DNA from: Parelaphostrongylus tenuis
Taxonomy: Eukaryota > Nematoda > Chromadorea > Rhabditida > Metastrongylidae
Assembly (NCBI GenBank): GCA_019055375.1
Contig: JAHQIW010007050.1
Span: forward strand, 1 to 64,000
Direction of reading: 5' to 3'
Length of the DNA stretch: 64,000 nucleotides
This document shows positions 35,501 through 50,000 of the stretch, piece after piece. Under the pieces are notes generated by a model that did no database searches, was not told where the DNA came from, and worked only from the letters and a program-made list of their open reading frames with translations. The position numbers and the translations under genes were made by a program. The number at the start of each line of letters is the position of its first letter. Within the stretch, counting starts at the first letter, position 1.

Positions 35501-38047
35501 CAACCGTTTTGTGATGTGTCTCTGTATCTGTACCCGTGAAATTGAATCACTCGGACTAATTGGCCGAGTCATTCAACTTGACGACGCTAATCATTGGTGA
35601 TCGTTGGCTTCTATTTTCCATATCAACTTCACAGGAATGAAGACGTGTTCATTCAATTTTGTCAACGGCTGGAGTTGGCTTAATAAGTTATGCGAATGTA
35701 TACTGTAAATGTAAAAAAGTATATGCGAAGAGGGTGGATAGTGTAGACTTCAGCAGAAAATTTATGCGTGGAAACTTCAGCGTTGATGCAAGTGTTGGGA
35801 TCTGTGGAACCCACGGAAACTCTAAAGTGAAGGAGTGAAGGAACATCCTACAGAAAAGTGGGCCATTGTTACAACTAAAGAGGATTTGGAAGCGTTTCTA
35901 CATTCACACTATCAATCAAAACCTTGACATCTCATCTTTCCATCATCCGAATAAGTCAATCGATGCATCCAGGAAGAGGATCCAGAGGATTTTATACCTT
36001 AAAGCGACTGACTGCAGTCTTGTTTTTCTGAACCTTATAATTTTAAGCAAGCTATATCTAAAGGAGCTCCTGCTTGTCTTTGTTTGAGGATTCCAACGAG
36101 CAAGGTAGTATCACTAAGCAATACAAGAGTTCTATACCTCATCAGCGAGCTCTTCATATCACTCGCAAATAGGATTAATTAATCAAATTCAACTATGTTT
36201 TTGCCTGATTCTTTTTGAATATTACGGTACGTTGTGCTTTCTAACCATGAGAATGCTATATCAGAAAGTTGGAAACTGAGGTGACTTCAAACGCGCGATC
36301 TTCCCTCCCAAGACTTGATGAGTTTTCACTACAATATCCAGTCCCTCGCTCCGCTTTTATTTTTATCTCAGTCTTATTCTAGCCTGTTCAATAGCGGGAA
36401 ACCACTCTGCAATAAAAAAAATGAATTAGACAAAAAGTAAAGTTGAAATTTTGGTTTCAACCACGGCTCCAGGTCATTTGGGTTTTATGTTGATTTATGC
36501 TCTCGAGATCAATTTCGTTGACGGGTGATTACCGACGACTACCGTATAGACTAAAACACGGTTGGAGCGAAAAGCCGAGCGAGATCTTTAATTTGAGGTG
36601 AAAAATCTAGTGATTCCCGCGTAAACGGTTATCTTTTGTTCGAAGCCACATCAAGTTCCACGTTTTACTCGTATCTTAGCACTTCTGTGATCAATAGGTT
36701 CAAATGAATGCGAGCATGCTGGGTTGTGATATAATTTTGTAACAGTGAGTTATATTCACGCAGTTGCTAATCTCACTGAAGTGTCATGAGAATGCGATTA
36801 AAAGTAGTAGAATCTGGTAACACAAAAATGATCAAGTTTGGGGACTCAAAGATTGTCGCAGCTCAAAATTGTTTTACAAGGTCCCCATTAATAGCTTCGT
36901 ATGAAGAGTTTTATGCTCTCTAACGGAAGAGATTTGTGAGGAGCCAGTTGGACTTTTGCCCTCTGCATTGCTTTACGGCAGTCGCGTAATCTAGACAAAT
37001 GACCGCGTCTTAGTATCGGTTGACCTATACGGTGATTTGAAGACTTAATGTCGCACTTTCCTAAAACATTTCACTTTGCTTACACATCAGGAGGCTCAGT
37101 AGTATAATTATTGCAAAATATAATATAGAAAGTTTATGTCGCAAATGTTGTTTTAACTAATGAGGCAGGATCTTAACAATGCTTGCATAGGTGTCATGAG
37201 TAACCTTTTGAATGTTTGAAAAATATTGAAAGAAATGAGCATCGCGTTAATGTTCATGATATGTATATCGCGTAGACTTCCCATAAAGTGAAGTAATCAT
37301 TACTTCGGTCCTCAGTAGGTGCTCTAGGTATCAAAAATCTGTATAAGGAACAATGAACCTTCTGAAATCTTCAATACAGCTTAAAAAACATTTGATCATC
37401 AGTTATTCTTTATTATTGTTAGTAACAACACTAATAAGTGTTCTAGCTGGCATTTTTTCCTCATAACATGCGATTTTGCAGCCTTAAAGTGAAGCTGACT
37501 ATTTTATTTTAGAGCATGAGAATGAGGGTTCCATTTTCCAGCTTTCCGTTTTTGGTGGACACTGTTAAAAAAACAGTTTTGTAGAAGCCAAATTGTCATC
37601 CAGTATGTGATGAAGGTTAATAGCCAATAAATTCTTTCTCGTCAAAATAATCCTGATTCTTTGAAAATAAGCTGATACGATATTATTGCTTACTTAATCT
37701 TAACTTTCATCTTACAGTTAGCATGAAAGGTGTAAAACAACAAGAAACTTTACGTAAGCGTCTGTGAAGACGTGAATTTTCAGTTATAGGAATGTGTACT
37801 TACAATGGAAATAATTATTGTAGTTTTAGATGGTTGATTCTCTTGTCACCCCACCGTCATCGTCTTCAGTTGGCATTAATCAGATGATGGGAGCGTCTCA
37901 AACTAACGAAAGCAGTGAACTATGTTACCTAGATCCTAAAGTTATGCACGCAATGTCAAGAGAGTGCGTCTTTGTTAAGCACTTTTTCTTTCTAAAAATC
38001 TTTTTGCAAAGTTGGAAACATAATGCGATTACCTAATGATTTCAAGG

Positions 38048-38085
<38 letters not shown>

Positions 38086-41000
38086 ATATGTATACATTAT
38101 ACGTATACGTATATATGTATATATACACAGACTCGTATATGCGTATGTATGTATATATAAATTCTGCATCTAGCTGTGTCTTTGTGAGAAAATCATGTTC
38201 AGTCTGTCACAGTACCCTGAAACATTCATGTTGTAGTACATCAAATGCTGTGCGTGCTCGGCAACCACCACCACAAGACGTTATGTTATTCGTCATTGGT
38301 GGAGGAAATTATGTCGAATATCAAAATCTCGTTGATTATGGTAAATCGAAAGGCCTGCAACGCATAACGTACGGATGTACGGAGTTGGTCAATCCAAGAC
38401 AGTTTACTGACCAGGTGAGCATTGTTTCACTCAAGAATTAGAATAATCTTTACGATCAGTTTCTTTTTTTATGTTAAAATCTCCTCTGAAAGGAAAGAGT
38501 TTTTGCGCATTTTCAATGCTACACGACAAGTGAATTGGATATACATCAGAAAAATGATCTCAGTATTAGTTTTTGAACTTGCTCGGCTCTCTGATTTTTA
38601 GGTTCTTTAGCCCCCATCTCCTGGGATGCTGATATGTTTGTTAAGGAAACTAAATGCTTGAGTTCAGTAATCTTCCAAGTTTTTACTTTCGAAAAATTAT
38701 CAGCTAGTGAAAAACATTGCTGAATAGAATATGATTTTACGTTGAAGAGGCTTTTGTCCAGTGATATTATTATGCCCAAATTCCTCTTCAGTCACATTTT
38801 TGTCGAAAGAAATCCAAGTTGATCACTCAGAATAGCTTTTCAGTGATGTTCAAGTTTTTCATAAACATTGACTGAATCTTGGGATGATCTAACCTACCGT
38901 AAGGGCAGTAGATTGTCTATTTATATGATAATTGTGACTCACGATCACCCTCTTAGGCCCTTTTTAAGCTCTTTCCGATTTTGCGAATCGTGCAATATAA
39001 TGAAGTTTTAAAAAAATTTTTCTTCAGATTTTTTTAGTGAGTTCGATATCTTATTCCGAGGTCAAGATAGTCGTGCTCATGTTTGTATGCGGTTTTATGC
39101 ACTTTTGGTCTGAAAGATTTACTGCTCATCAGTCCCGATCGTGAACATTCTTAGAAAATTTTTCAGAAAAAGAGTGTAGACTGTGTGGTTATATGTAATC
39201 GTTAAAAATTTGTTATAACATTTCTTGTTTATGGGCAAAGTGGCGTTTTTATTCTTCAGAGGTCATTGTTGTGTTCATCTTCGTTAGTTTAATGTAGGTA
39301 ATCACAGTGTTGTTGCAATTTTATCTCTCCACACTGCGAGATTTATACTAGTAACTTATGGTGAGAAATGATATTTTTTGGGAACATGGGTTGCGTGATG
39401 GAAACGCTATGAAGTTTATGCTTTCATTACGTTTCACGAGCTCGAAACTATGAGAAAAATAAAAAGACATAAAAACCAAAGAGGTGAATCTTGCTGCCAC
39501 ATCACAATAGTACGTTTTATGTATTACGGTCTTTTTAGCAGACTTGGACCATAGATCTCATTCGTATGTTATCATTGCAAAAATCGGTTACTTTGCATGT
39601 TCAGATGAGCACTCAAGTCAGAACAAGTGCATTGGTCGAATTCACCAACGCGGTACCACTTTCTCCTTTGTTCCTGTTTTTTTCGTAAATTCCTGAGTAG
39701 TGCATAACACTGATTTTTACGCTTCAGAAATAGATTTGCACCACATGGTCGGTTACAAAAACTGTTACGAATCATGTTCAGTTATATTGGTTTTTTTTTT
39801 GTTCCCGTTTGAAAATTCTTAAACAGATGAGTAAATGGCAAGTTGTGAGAAGTTTATATATAGTAGTGTGAAATGAATGAAAAGTGTTTGGGTTTTTAAT
39901 CGCTTTCTACTTTCATTTAGATCGTAGATGATCAGCGTGATAGGTGTAATATCTCAGCTCATATATCGTTTGAGCTTAATTAACTCAGAAACAATCTTGG
40001 TCAAATCTTGATTAAATGAAATTTAGGTCCATGTTTGTCACATATCACAGAAACACACTATGTCTAGTTTTGAAAAATAGTATGTGTTTGGTGTCCTCAA
40101 ATTTCGTTTGTGAAAGTAGTATTCCATGCCCTGAAAAAATGTGCCACAGGAGTTGTAGTAGTAAGACATAGTAAAGTTTCAAGCAGATATGTGAATGTGT
40201 GCGAAAGTCATCACTTTGAGAAAGCGAGCTGATTCTTTTGACTTCTACATTCTAGATTTTTCTTTCTGTACTTGATTAATTTCGAACTCATAATTTATCT
40301 TGTAATCGAAAGCACTTTCCTTAATACCTTCGACCATACCGATTTTTTCACGAGTACAAAACGACTATACACACGATTACACGATTGTTCTACTAACTCC
40401 TCGTCGCCAATTAAGTATTTTTTTAGTAGCTGAATGGTTATTTGCACTAAACGTCTTGAAAACTGCTTCCCAACATAGTAGGACTCGTTCCTACCTATGC
40501 TGTTTATTCAAGTACTTGGAAGTACCTTAGACTTGGGTAATTAAACCATATATTGAATTACGTGCTAAAAATTAAGCGTTTTCTTAAGAAAACACTCGAA
40601 ATGAAAGGTATGATATATTTAATAAGTTATTTGGATTTTCCTCTTTCCCGTAATAAAGCTGTTGAAGGTAGGGTTTTTTCTGATTAAGAGGGAACAAACG
40701 AAAAACGGATCTCATTAACTGGAGAGGAACCTTCCATAGCAGTGTTAGTAACTATTCGAAAGCTGAGACTTGAGGTTACAGTCCCACGTCGCCGGTTTCC
40801 GAAAAAGACTTTTTTAGACGTCGCTACAGGAGAACATCTCTTGTCTGCAGACACACTTATTCCTCGCCGAACAGAGCTCTTTTTCAAACTATATATAATC
40901 ATTATTTGAGCCACGCATGTCAGTGGTCTGTTAATGAGGGCTGACTTATAGAGCCCGATACACGTGTTTCGATCTTGCGATCTCGTCAGTCGGGCAGTTA

Positions 41001-44000
41001 CCCGTTCTCGTCTTTTGCTAATCTCTGTGGGTGCTCCAGTCCCCACAATAAGAGTTAGCGACGACGTACGTTTTACACTCTGTGTTCAGTGAAGAACTCA
41101 CCAAACACAGAGTTTTTACACTCGAATGCTCGTGGCTAGTATATTTAATATAACATATCCTTCATTTCGAGTGTTTTCTTAAGACCACAGCTCAAATTAC
41201 AATATGCCTGATAATCATTATTTGAGCCACGCAAAGTATATGTAATCACTCGATAGCATAGTCGCATTTGGTTCCAACACTGTCCGTATAACCTGAAAAA
41301 CCGTTTCTTTGAAATGCGGACGGTAAAATAAGTTGAAATGCAGCTGGTAATAAGTTGGATTTCCACGTGGGAGCAATATCATCCCCCGCGTATCACGTGG
41401 GCGCTGGCTGCAGCGGCCAGTAAACTGTGACGCAGTCATCGATTCTTGAGCCTATGAACGCGTTGAGAATTATCGCATCAGCAGTTCACATGGCCGCTAC
41501 ACCCACCGCCGCGTGATTGGCCAGATTGGTCCTTTCTCACGCATCGAAGCCAACTTATTTTACCTCATGCGCTTTAGGAAAACGGTCTTTTCAGGACATA
41601 AGCACAGCATTGGCATCAGGAAACACTACGCTATCACTTTCGATTACTAATAGTTTAAATAATGGCATGTCTGTCGAGAAATATGCGCTAGTTTTGTGTG
41701 GAGCTCACACCGTTACAAAAGGGTATTTGAAAACCGGCGGCGTGGGGCTGTAGATAGAAATCTCAGCTTTGGATTAGTTACCAACACTATTATGAAAAGT
41801 TCGTCTCCTGCAAATGAGGTGGATTTTTCATTTGTTTTTTCTAATCAGAAGGAACCGAGGGTACTTTAGCCGGGCGTAGTTTCTAAAGAATTCTTCTCAG
41901 TGGACTTTATATGGATACTTGTACTTGAAGAAACGATAGGCGGTAGGCGAGAGGTCAGCCGAATTTAACGGATGCGACAAAGTTTCATAGTCAACTTATT
42001 AGGGCTTTTACCGTCGGTTACATGAAATTTAGCCGAACATCGGTAATGCGACGTCTTACGACTTCTTGCCGTTTCATTTGACGATATTTTTCTATTTTCC
42101 ATAATATCTCAAATGCCGTGAAACAGAAGAGTTTTTTTCCGCAAGTTCACAAACGGTTATGTGCGTATTTGCTTCCATTAATGTTTTCAGCTTAGTTTGT
42201 CGTCAATAACTGAAGAACGTCCGCGACTTTAGTCATCTTGTAGGTTGAGGTCCCCACCACAAAAAACATCAAACCATTATTGCATTGTGCATTTACTAAC
42301 ATTTCCGCAGCCCCATACCTCATCAATGTTTCATGGTGTTTTCGCTGTGTGCGTCCGAAATCGAGTCGAAGTAGATTTTTGAAAATTAATGTTTGAATTT
42401 GTGAAATCATAGCCTTTACACCTTGTCAACAACGCATTTCACTGTAAAATTTAGTTATACCTAGCCAAATGCGGAAAGTGAGCACTGCGTATGTGTATAG
42501 TAGTATAAGTACGTCATGCAAAAAAATTTCTACTGAAATGCATCCAAAGATCAAAATCCCACATTATTCCATCTCTAAGCAGCCTACTACTTGCCTGTCG
42601 TATATAATTTTTTATTGTAAGGTTACCGCCCATTTTATGCGACAGCTTCTTATTCGAGGTTTTCGAAAGTTATTTGTAGCAACTCTGATTTTGAGCGCAT
42701 GTAGCGCAATGGTTAGAGGTGTTCTGCGTCGCACACAAGGTCGATGATTCGATCTCGCGCTTATGGCTCGCCATGCCATCCATCCCTTCCGCGGTCGGTA
42801 AATCGCTACCAGACTTGTCTGTGGGGATAAACAGTATTATAAACAGTACTGACTCGATACACTGGCCACTACGAGTCATTGTGAAAGCTAGATATGAATG
42901 AAATTACCTTAAACGAACTTGATAATTGAAGACTAATGCATGGCGCATCCTTCAGATATTGAACAACGTCGAGAGCTGTATAATTTTTCCTGAGCTTTAT
43001 CTCTAATTTGACAGTCATAGATACTCATGCAAGCCAATCTGGGCTGATTTTCTTTAGTTTCCATCTTCTGAATTCTTTCTATGATGTAATGAACGTTTTT
43101 TCAAAGTTAATTCTTTATATCCCTTCATTATTATTTGAGCCAACATGTCATGTGGTCAGGTAAATAGGCTCTTGTACAGCCCGATACGCGTGTTTCGACC
43201 TTACAGTCTCATCAGTCGGGCAGAACTCGTCTTTCAAATTTCGTTAGCCAATCCTATGTAGGTGCTCCACTCCCCGCACTAAGAGATAATGAAGACGAAC
43301 GCTTTACACTGTAAGTCAAGGGAAGATATCACCTAACCCACAGTGTTGTGCACGCGATTGCTCTTTGGGTGGTATTTTTATCATATTATACCTTTATTTC
43401 GAGTGTTTTATTAAGAAACACGCTCAAATTTCAATAGATCCCTTCATTATTATTTGAGCCAACATGTCATTTGGTCTGGTAAATGGGTTCTTGTACACTG
43501 TGGGTTCGGTGGTATTTTCACTTGACTTACAGTGTAAAGCGTTGGTCTTCAATACTTTTAAGTGTGGGGACTGGAGCACCCACAGAGGATTGGCTAAAAA
43601 AGATTGATAAACGACGGGTTCTGCCCGACTGATGAGACTGTAAGATCGAAACATGTGTATCGGGCTGTACAAGAGCCCTTTTACACAGGCCACATGACAT
43701 GTTGGCTCAAGTAATAATGAAGGGAGTTACTGAAGTTGAAGCGTGGTCTCAATAAAACACTCGAAATAAACATGAGTTTTTTATTTCCATCAGGAAGAAA
43801 ATTGTTTACTGTGGAAATGTGTTTCATTTAATTTATACCTGCAATATTTCTTGCAAAAGAACGTTTTGATTTCTCGATTTCCGTCTCATTTTACATGTTT
43901 TACATTGAAATGACTTTTTCTATTCAGATGGAATCTGCAAACTTTGTCATGCCACATTGCTTTTTCCGCACCTTATCCTCTATCGCTTTTTCTGCTGATT

Positions 44001-47000
44001 GGGTTTGAGCTGCTTGGAAATCCTCGTTAAACTGTCATATTTCTACAAGGTTTTTCATGTCAGTCTTCGTGGGTCTAATTTTCTGTTCCTAGTTCGTAAA
44101 CTAATTTTCCAAGTAAAACCTTTACAGTCAATTTTCACATGAATTATTTGAGTTTCAAAATGTTTTTCAATTTTTCGCGCTCTAAAAACGATCGCAAAGG
44201 TGCTCTCGGTCATGCTTCACGAGAGATTCAAATATGTAAAAATTTTCGTTCTAATGAGAAAAGTACAATATTTCTCTTATTCCTTGTTGGAATGTAAACT
44301 ACTTCATTAAGTTAGTTCTTGTGAGATACCTTTTTGTGGAGTTCGACATTGACATTTAGTTATCGCGAATATCTACAATTGCACTGCTTATTCCATAAAT
44401 AACTGCATGTCCAGGTAGTTGTGATTGATTAAAGAAGGAAAGATAAGGGAATCAGTCGTACACGTCTCGGTTTGTGTTTCTCATCTCCATTCCATTTTAT
44501 TTAGTTCTCTCAAACGTGTCTTTCCAGGTTTGTTGTTAAAGAGTAGTTCCTATAGTGAAAGTGATCTTGATTGTAATTCTATGACTTCTTTATGCTTTTG
44601 GAATCGTCTAGTAGGTTGTGCGAGGCAAACTATCAGTACATCAAGCTAGTGTGGTAGTCGCTTTATATAGAAGACTGGAAGCAACAAAGTTGTCACGGTT
44701 AGTGTGTGTACATCAGAGTCCTCAAAGATCTTGAATGGACATAGTAGATAAGATACTTCTTACAGCTTTCTACTTAGAAGAAATCGAAAGGCTTAGGGAA
44801 TCTCAAAGGTGTTATGCTGATGTAATTTTTATTACCTAGTTACTTGAAACAAGTCCTTGATCAAAGAATTATGAATGCATTCCATAGCAAATTTTCCAAG
44901 TAATATTCAAGCATCTCCAAGCAATATTTCAATTAATATCAGTATTCAATGAAAGAGTGGTGAGTTTATACGAGCTGTGTGATATATAACTGTTATTGAC
45001 AGTTGTACATATAGTTTAGTTGAATTCTTCCAGGCATAATTTATCTGTTCTGAATGGAAAATCTAGAAGCTGTACCTTACACTTTATAAATGTCCTTTGT
45101 CACGCTTCTTAGGTTCTAAAATAGGAAAAGAAAATTGCATCGAGTAGAAAGACCCATATGAAAATATTTGCGCCCCAGTAATTTCATTTTATTACTACGA
45201 GATCATAGCAACGGAACTCACTCCCTTGACACTCTATATAGATGGATATATTAGAATCTGAGCCAGTTACTGCTTTTTCAAAAGTGTATTTTTGTGAGTA
45301 TTTCCAAAAGCTAACGATTAGACAGTGAAGAGTGCAGAAGAGAAAGAAAGCCGCTTTTAGCCTGAATCCTCCCACGGTAAACTTGTTTTGATTAACAAAT
45401 ATCACATGAGCAGTGTCGTGTGTTGATTGAAAAAGTGATTAATTGATTAACAATGAATTATAATATTGTGTTTTGTTTTGTGTTTTGGTGCATGTAATCG
45501 TAAATATTGTGTTTTATGTCGTAAATGTAAATATTGTGTTTTGGTGCATGTAATCGTCTTCTGTTCATGCGTAGTTCATGGTTGGGTTCTTTAGGTAGTC
45601 CAACCAAACGCGCATTAGTTGATGGATATGGGCTCAATGAATGGTGAACTGGAGTCCAATTATTAGGAAAGAATCCATCATGGTAGTACATAATCTCTTT
45701 GCAATTTTCTGGTTCGCTCATCTGCTGTTTTTCTGCTGCTAGAAGACTTTATTCGAAGGACATTTGTTATTCACACAAGCATGGCATCCCCTGAGAATTG
45801 AGAATATCCCATTTTGTCATTCGTAATTCCGCTCAGTATGTAGATTTCGAAATATGTCCATGGTGATGATAGCTTTCAACGATTCCTTGAGCTGCCAAAT
45901 ACTTTCAAATTCGATGGTTAGTCAGATGGAGTCTGATCATGTATGACTAAAAGACCAGGCCTCCAGCGTTGGTCAGCTATCTGATATATCAAATAAATTA
46001 GAGTTGCTATCCTCTCAGGTACGCTGATTCAATCTGTTGACCTCAGGGATAGCAAAAGCTTGGGTTGAATTTTAAGGTTCTTCACTTCACATATACTTTT
46101 CCAAGCCTATGTTTCATCACCTATTTATAAGGACACAAGTATGTATGGAATTTCCTGTGATAGGGATGAACCAAGCCCCCATCATTCCACGGTGAGCAGA
46201 TTAGTATCAGAGTTGTACAGGAGAAAGAGACGACATGATACATCAGTGCACCACTGAAGGTCATCATATGAAGCAAACATGCATATTACATCTACGGTGT
46301 TTATAGACTCTATTGGTTGACACGTTCTTCAAAGATTATTCAGTGCACAACGTTTCAGCCCGTTTAATCACTGACACCATAAGTTATTCTCAAGTTCATA
46401 GGTTTTGGAAACTTACCACCTTCATCACTCATGGTTATCTTGATTGTCGATTGTTTCGAGTTACATTTGATAAAGTGGTCAATGAATACCCGGTAGCATA
46501 AAGAAGATGGCACTTCTCGGATTAAGCTTTTATTGTGCACTACATTTAAGTAGCCACACGAGCTGCCTCATGTGATTCTTCCGTGACACGTATTTACTGT
46601 TAGGATTGTTTTCGAATAGAAATGTTGTATTCCTTTCTGGTTTTAAAAGAGTGGCAGCGAAACGGTAGCTTCGGTAGCATAGTGGTACCACGCGCCTCTT
46701 GTATGGGTGAAACGCTCAACTCTCGCCTTTCGCATACCTACCATTGGACAGTCTCAGATGTATATCTATATCATCATGCCACTGCTTGAAGGCAGTGAAA
46801 TAATGAATCTACATGGCTTTTACATCTGCATAGAATCTACATGGCTTTTACATCTGCTTAGAAGCTACATCGATTGTTTTTATTTCAACTTGTGTGAATA
46901 TATTAATAATATGAGTCCACGAGGAGAATATACTCTTGCTTTGAAGTGCGCTTCAGCAGCATTCGACATAGGTTCAAACTTCCTTGTTGACTTGTCCCGA

Positions 47001-50000
47001 TTCAATCATTTTTATATATGATGAAAATTGACTATATGTGTGTTATCAGAATATTCCGTTTGTGCTAGATGAATTAATTTCATTCAATCAAAAATATACT
47101 CACCCTTAGGGCAAATCCCATTAACATTATTTCTTCCCTGCTTGTGTTGGTTGTTTTGTAATTTGGTTCTTAGCAGCTTCTGATGCAGTTAGTGGACGTC
47201 AGTCTCTGAGTAGGCAAGGAATGTGTTGCTATGCTTTCGGGCTTTTATCTTCTTGGAACTAACTATGAAGTTGCTATGAACACTGATTGACTTTTTAGAT
47301 AAATAAGACATTGCCATGTGAAAATTGTTATCAGACCAACCAATATTAATGACGAATCAGGTTTAGTAAAGTTATGCGATCATGTCGATTAGCAGTGCGC
47401 TTACCAAACGCAATGTAGTCAATGGAAAAACTGCATGTGACTCTCTTTTTTTTAGTGATTTTCAAGCGTTGTTTTCTTTTCTTTCACAACCAGCTGTATT
47501 CGGTTACTTCGTGTGCTATAACTTGCCATTGGAAATTCAATATAGATTTTTGATAATATGTTAATATTGTTAGATTTTTTTCGAGTTCAACTTTATATTG
47601 GAACTTCACATGTACAGATTTCAGTAGTGAAGTATCTTAGAAGTCTTGAGAAATTTCAGTTTTTCCAATAGCAGATGAGAGCTCGGTGGTCGGAAATGGT
47701 TAAAATCTTCTTTCAGCGTTGCTTAGCTCTCTGAAAGGCGAGCATCCGGCTTGTTTATTTGTCTATGCCTTGTATAATTGAGTGTAAATGTTCTCATCAG
47801 TGACTATAGTATCCTTTTCAACAGACACGGCTATTTTAGCTCAAAAATTCTTTTTGTGGAATATAAGTGTCGATTTTATAGGCTGTTCCTGTTTCATAGC
47901 TAGATACACTATTTGCCACTCATATTTGCAAGTTTTGCCTGAAAGAAGCTTTAGATTTTCTGGGGTAACATCGCTTCCTAGATAAAGGTTCATTGGAATT
48001 TTTGCCAAACGAATTGATCATATAGTGTTTACAGTGAGTCTAATCTTTCTTTAGGATTGTAATCTGTTCTAATTCTTTGTTATTAGATTCAATGCATTTT
48101 TAATTTCACATTGAAAATCAGTAATGATGCATGTGATTAGGCTTACACCAAGCCCAAATTTAAATTTTGTTCGGCAACGTTTTGAGATCTCCGTCTTCTT
48201 TAGAGCCGTTGATTTGAGTCAACTGTCCCCGTCGTCGTTGTGGATCTTCGAGTTCGTTGTCGTTGGAGACGAATTATCTTCGGTGGAGCACGTTTGAAAA
48301 ATCTCACACTACGGTGTCTTTCATACAGCGCTTGCTCGTTAGTGATTCTTGAATGATAATAGTTTCTCATGTCGAGAAACCATTCTGTAGTCTTCGCCAT
48401 GAGCACAGTTAGCACATAGTAAAACGTTTCGACATATTTATCTTTTTTAGAGCCGATGCTTTCAGTCGATTGTCCATAGTCAGTTTTCAAATATAACGGT
48501 ATGTGTAGTTGATAACGATACTCACACTACAGAATAGGCTGTCCGGTGAAAAACAAAGTGTTGTCAACGGAAAACCAGTATCATCAGCAACCGTCTTTTA
48601 TGTGTGGACATCGCTGACAGATGAAGTTCATTAGAGCTATACTTCATCGAAGATGGTCCGACTTGAATCATTGATATGAAGAAGGAGAAGACGTCGAAGA
48701 GTTGTTGACTAAAGCGAATTGAAAAGAAAACTTCCGATTTAGACATTTTCGGAGCCTTGAGCATTAGATTTCGAAATTTTGTGTCACCTCTTGTGAGAAT
48801 GAAGCCAGCACATTCCCCTATTCTAGTTTCTAAGTATTTGTAAATTTCACCAAGCTTCGAATGGAGAATCAGGTTTTAGAACACTCTTGTGTGCATGGTT
48901 TCTCTGAAGAGTATCAGTTTCACATTAGTTACCATTTTGCACTTCTGTTCTAGAATTTTTGATCAATTTTTTTGCAACTTTCGTGAAATGCTAGCTTTCC
49001 TCGTTGTTTCATAACTTATGGTGGTTAGTCAATTTAAGTCAACTGAGCATTATTTAAAAAATCTTAATAAACTTTGGTTAGTCGATTCAGTGTCAGCTCT
49101 ACTTCATTAATATTAAGAACCAGTAACTTTCAGGAGCAGCATGTCTCGCCGAAGTTTTCCATTTTTTAATTTGGCACGTTGGTAGAAAATACATGACTGA
49201 AAGATAAGTGTTTCTATAAAAGGGATGAGCTTTTTTTAGAAAGATTGTCAGGAAACGGTAAAGTATTGGTAAGGAAAACTAGATTATTAACTCAAATTAT
49301 AAACAAGAAGTACAATGAAATGACATTTCCTCATATTTACTCTTTTTCCTAAACGCCATGAGAACTTCTTGACATTCAGATTTTCATTCAGAGGTCTTTT
49401 ATGGAGTTAATAGTGGTTTCTTTGAACCAGTTCTATTTGTCATTTCATATCTTTCTCATTTTTTTCACTCTGAGTTTCCCTTTTGATAAGTATCAAACTT
49501 ATAGCCATCTGCCAAGTACTTTCCGCATAAAATGGATCTTTTGCAATGATAATTTTTCATGCAATAGAGTTAAGAACGCAAAACAATCATGCTAATAAGA
49601 CTATTTGCTTTTCAAGTCCACGTTTCCGTCATTCTACATCTTCTACACTCAATTTATCTAATGGGAAATAAATGTTGCGACTAAAATGTTTCTCAAGAGA
49701 AAATTACATAGAAATGCGCTGTTACTAAAAGCAACATAACATAGAGGATAAATGGTCGTGTAACATAACATCTCATGCATTATAAATCCAAGTAGGAATT
49801 TGTCACCGTATATGCACTCTTCTACAGTCAAAAGCAGCTACCACCACTTATATGTCAGTTGAATATTATTTTGAATTATCTTCTAACGAAGTGTTCTCTG
49901 GCTGAATATTTGATTTGCTACGAGCCTGCTTTTCTTCTTTGACTTCTTTGATTTTCTTCCACTGAAGATTTCGATATGCATTTCAAATAGATATCTCATG

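Larger units (their letters stand above)
43100..43775. mobile_element. Retrozyme family A, tandem unit followed by an inverted unit
   Basis: CCCTTCATTATTATTTGAGCC begins at 43121 (first base trimmed) and again at 43440, a 319-bp period. The second unit stops at CTTGTACA (43497), just where stem I of the ribozyme should start. An inverted unit follows, carrying HHR7. The far right end mirrors the start (GTTGGCTCAAGTAATAATG). Confidence 0.8.

Noticed and set aside
38046..38160. CRISPR-like or tandem regulatory array
   Set aside because: Simple TA/GTATAC microsatellite. The window is eukaryotic and no spacer-repeat arrays were seen.
38082..38441. SCFD1 ending at 38441 by reading through the exon 15 donor
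   Set aside because: The readthrough tail VSIVSLKN fits the conserved C-terminus less well than the exon at 50978, and GTGAGC is a good donor. Kept as an alternative in the gene entry.
39989..40015. Alternative short last exon for SCFD1 (KQSWSNLD)
   Set aside because: It has an AG and a phase-0 stop, but no match to the family C-terminus.
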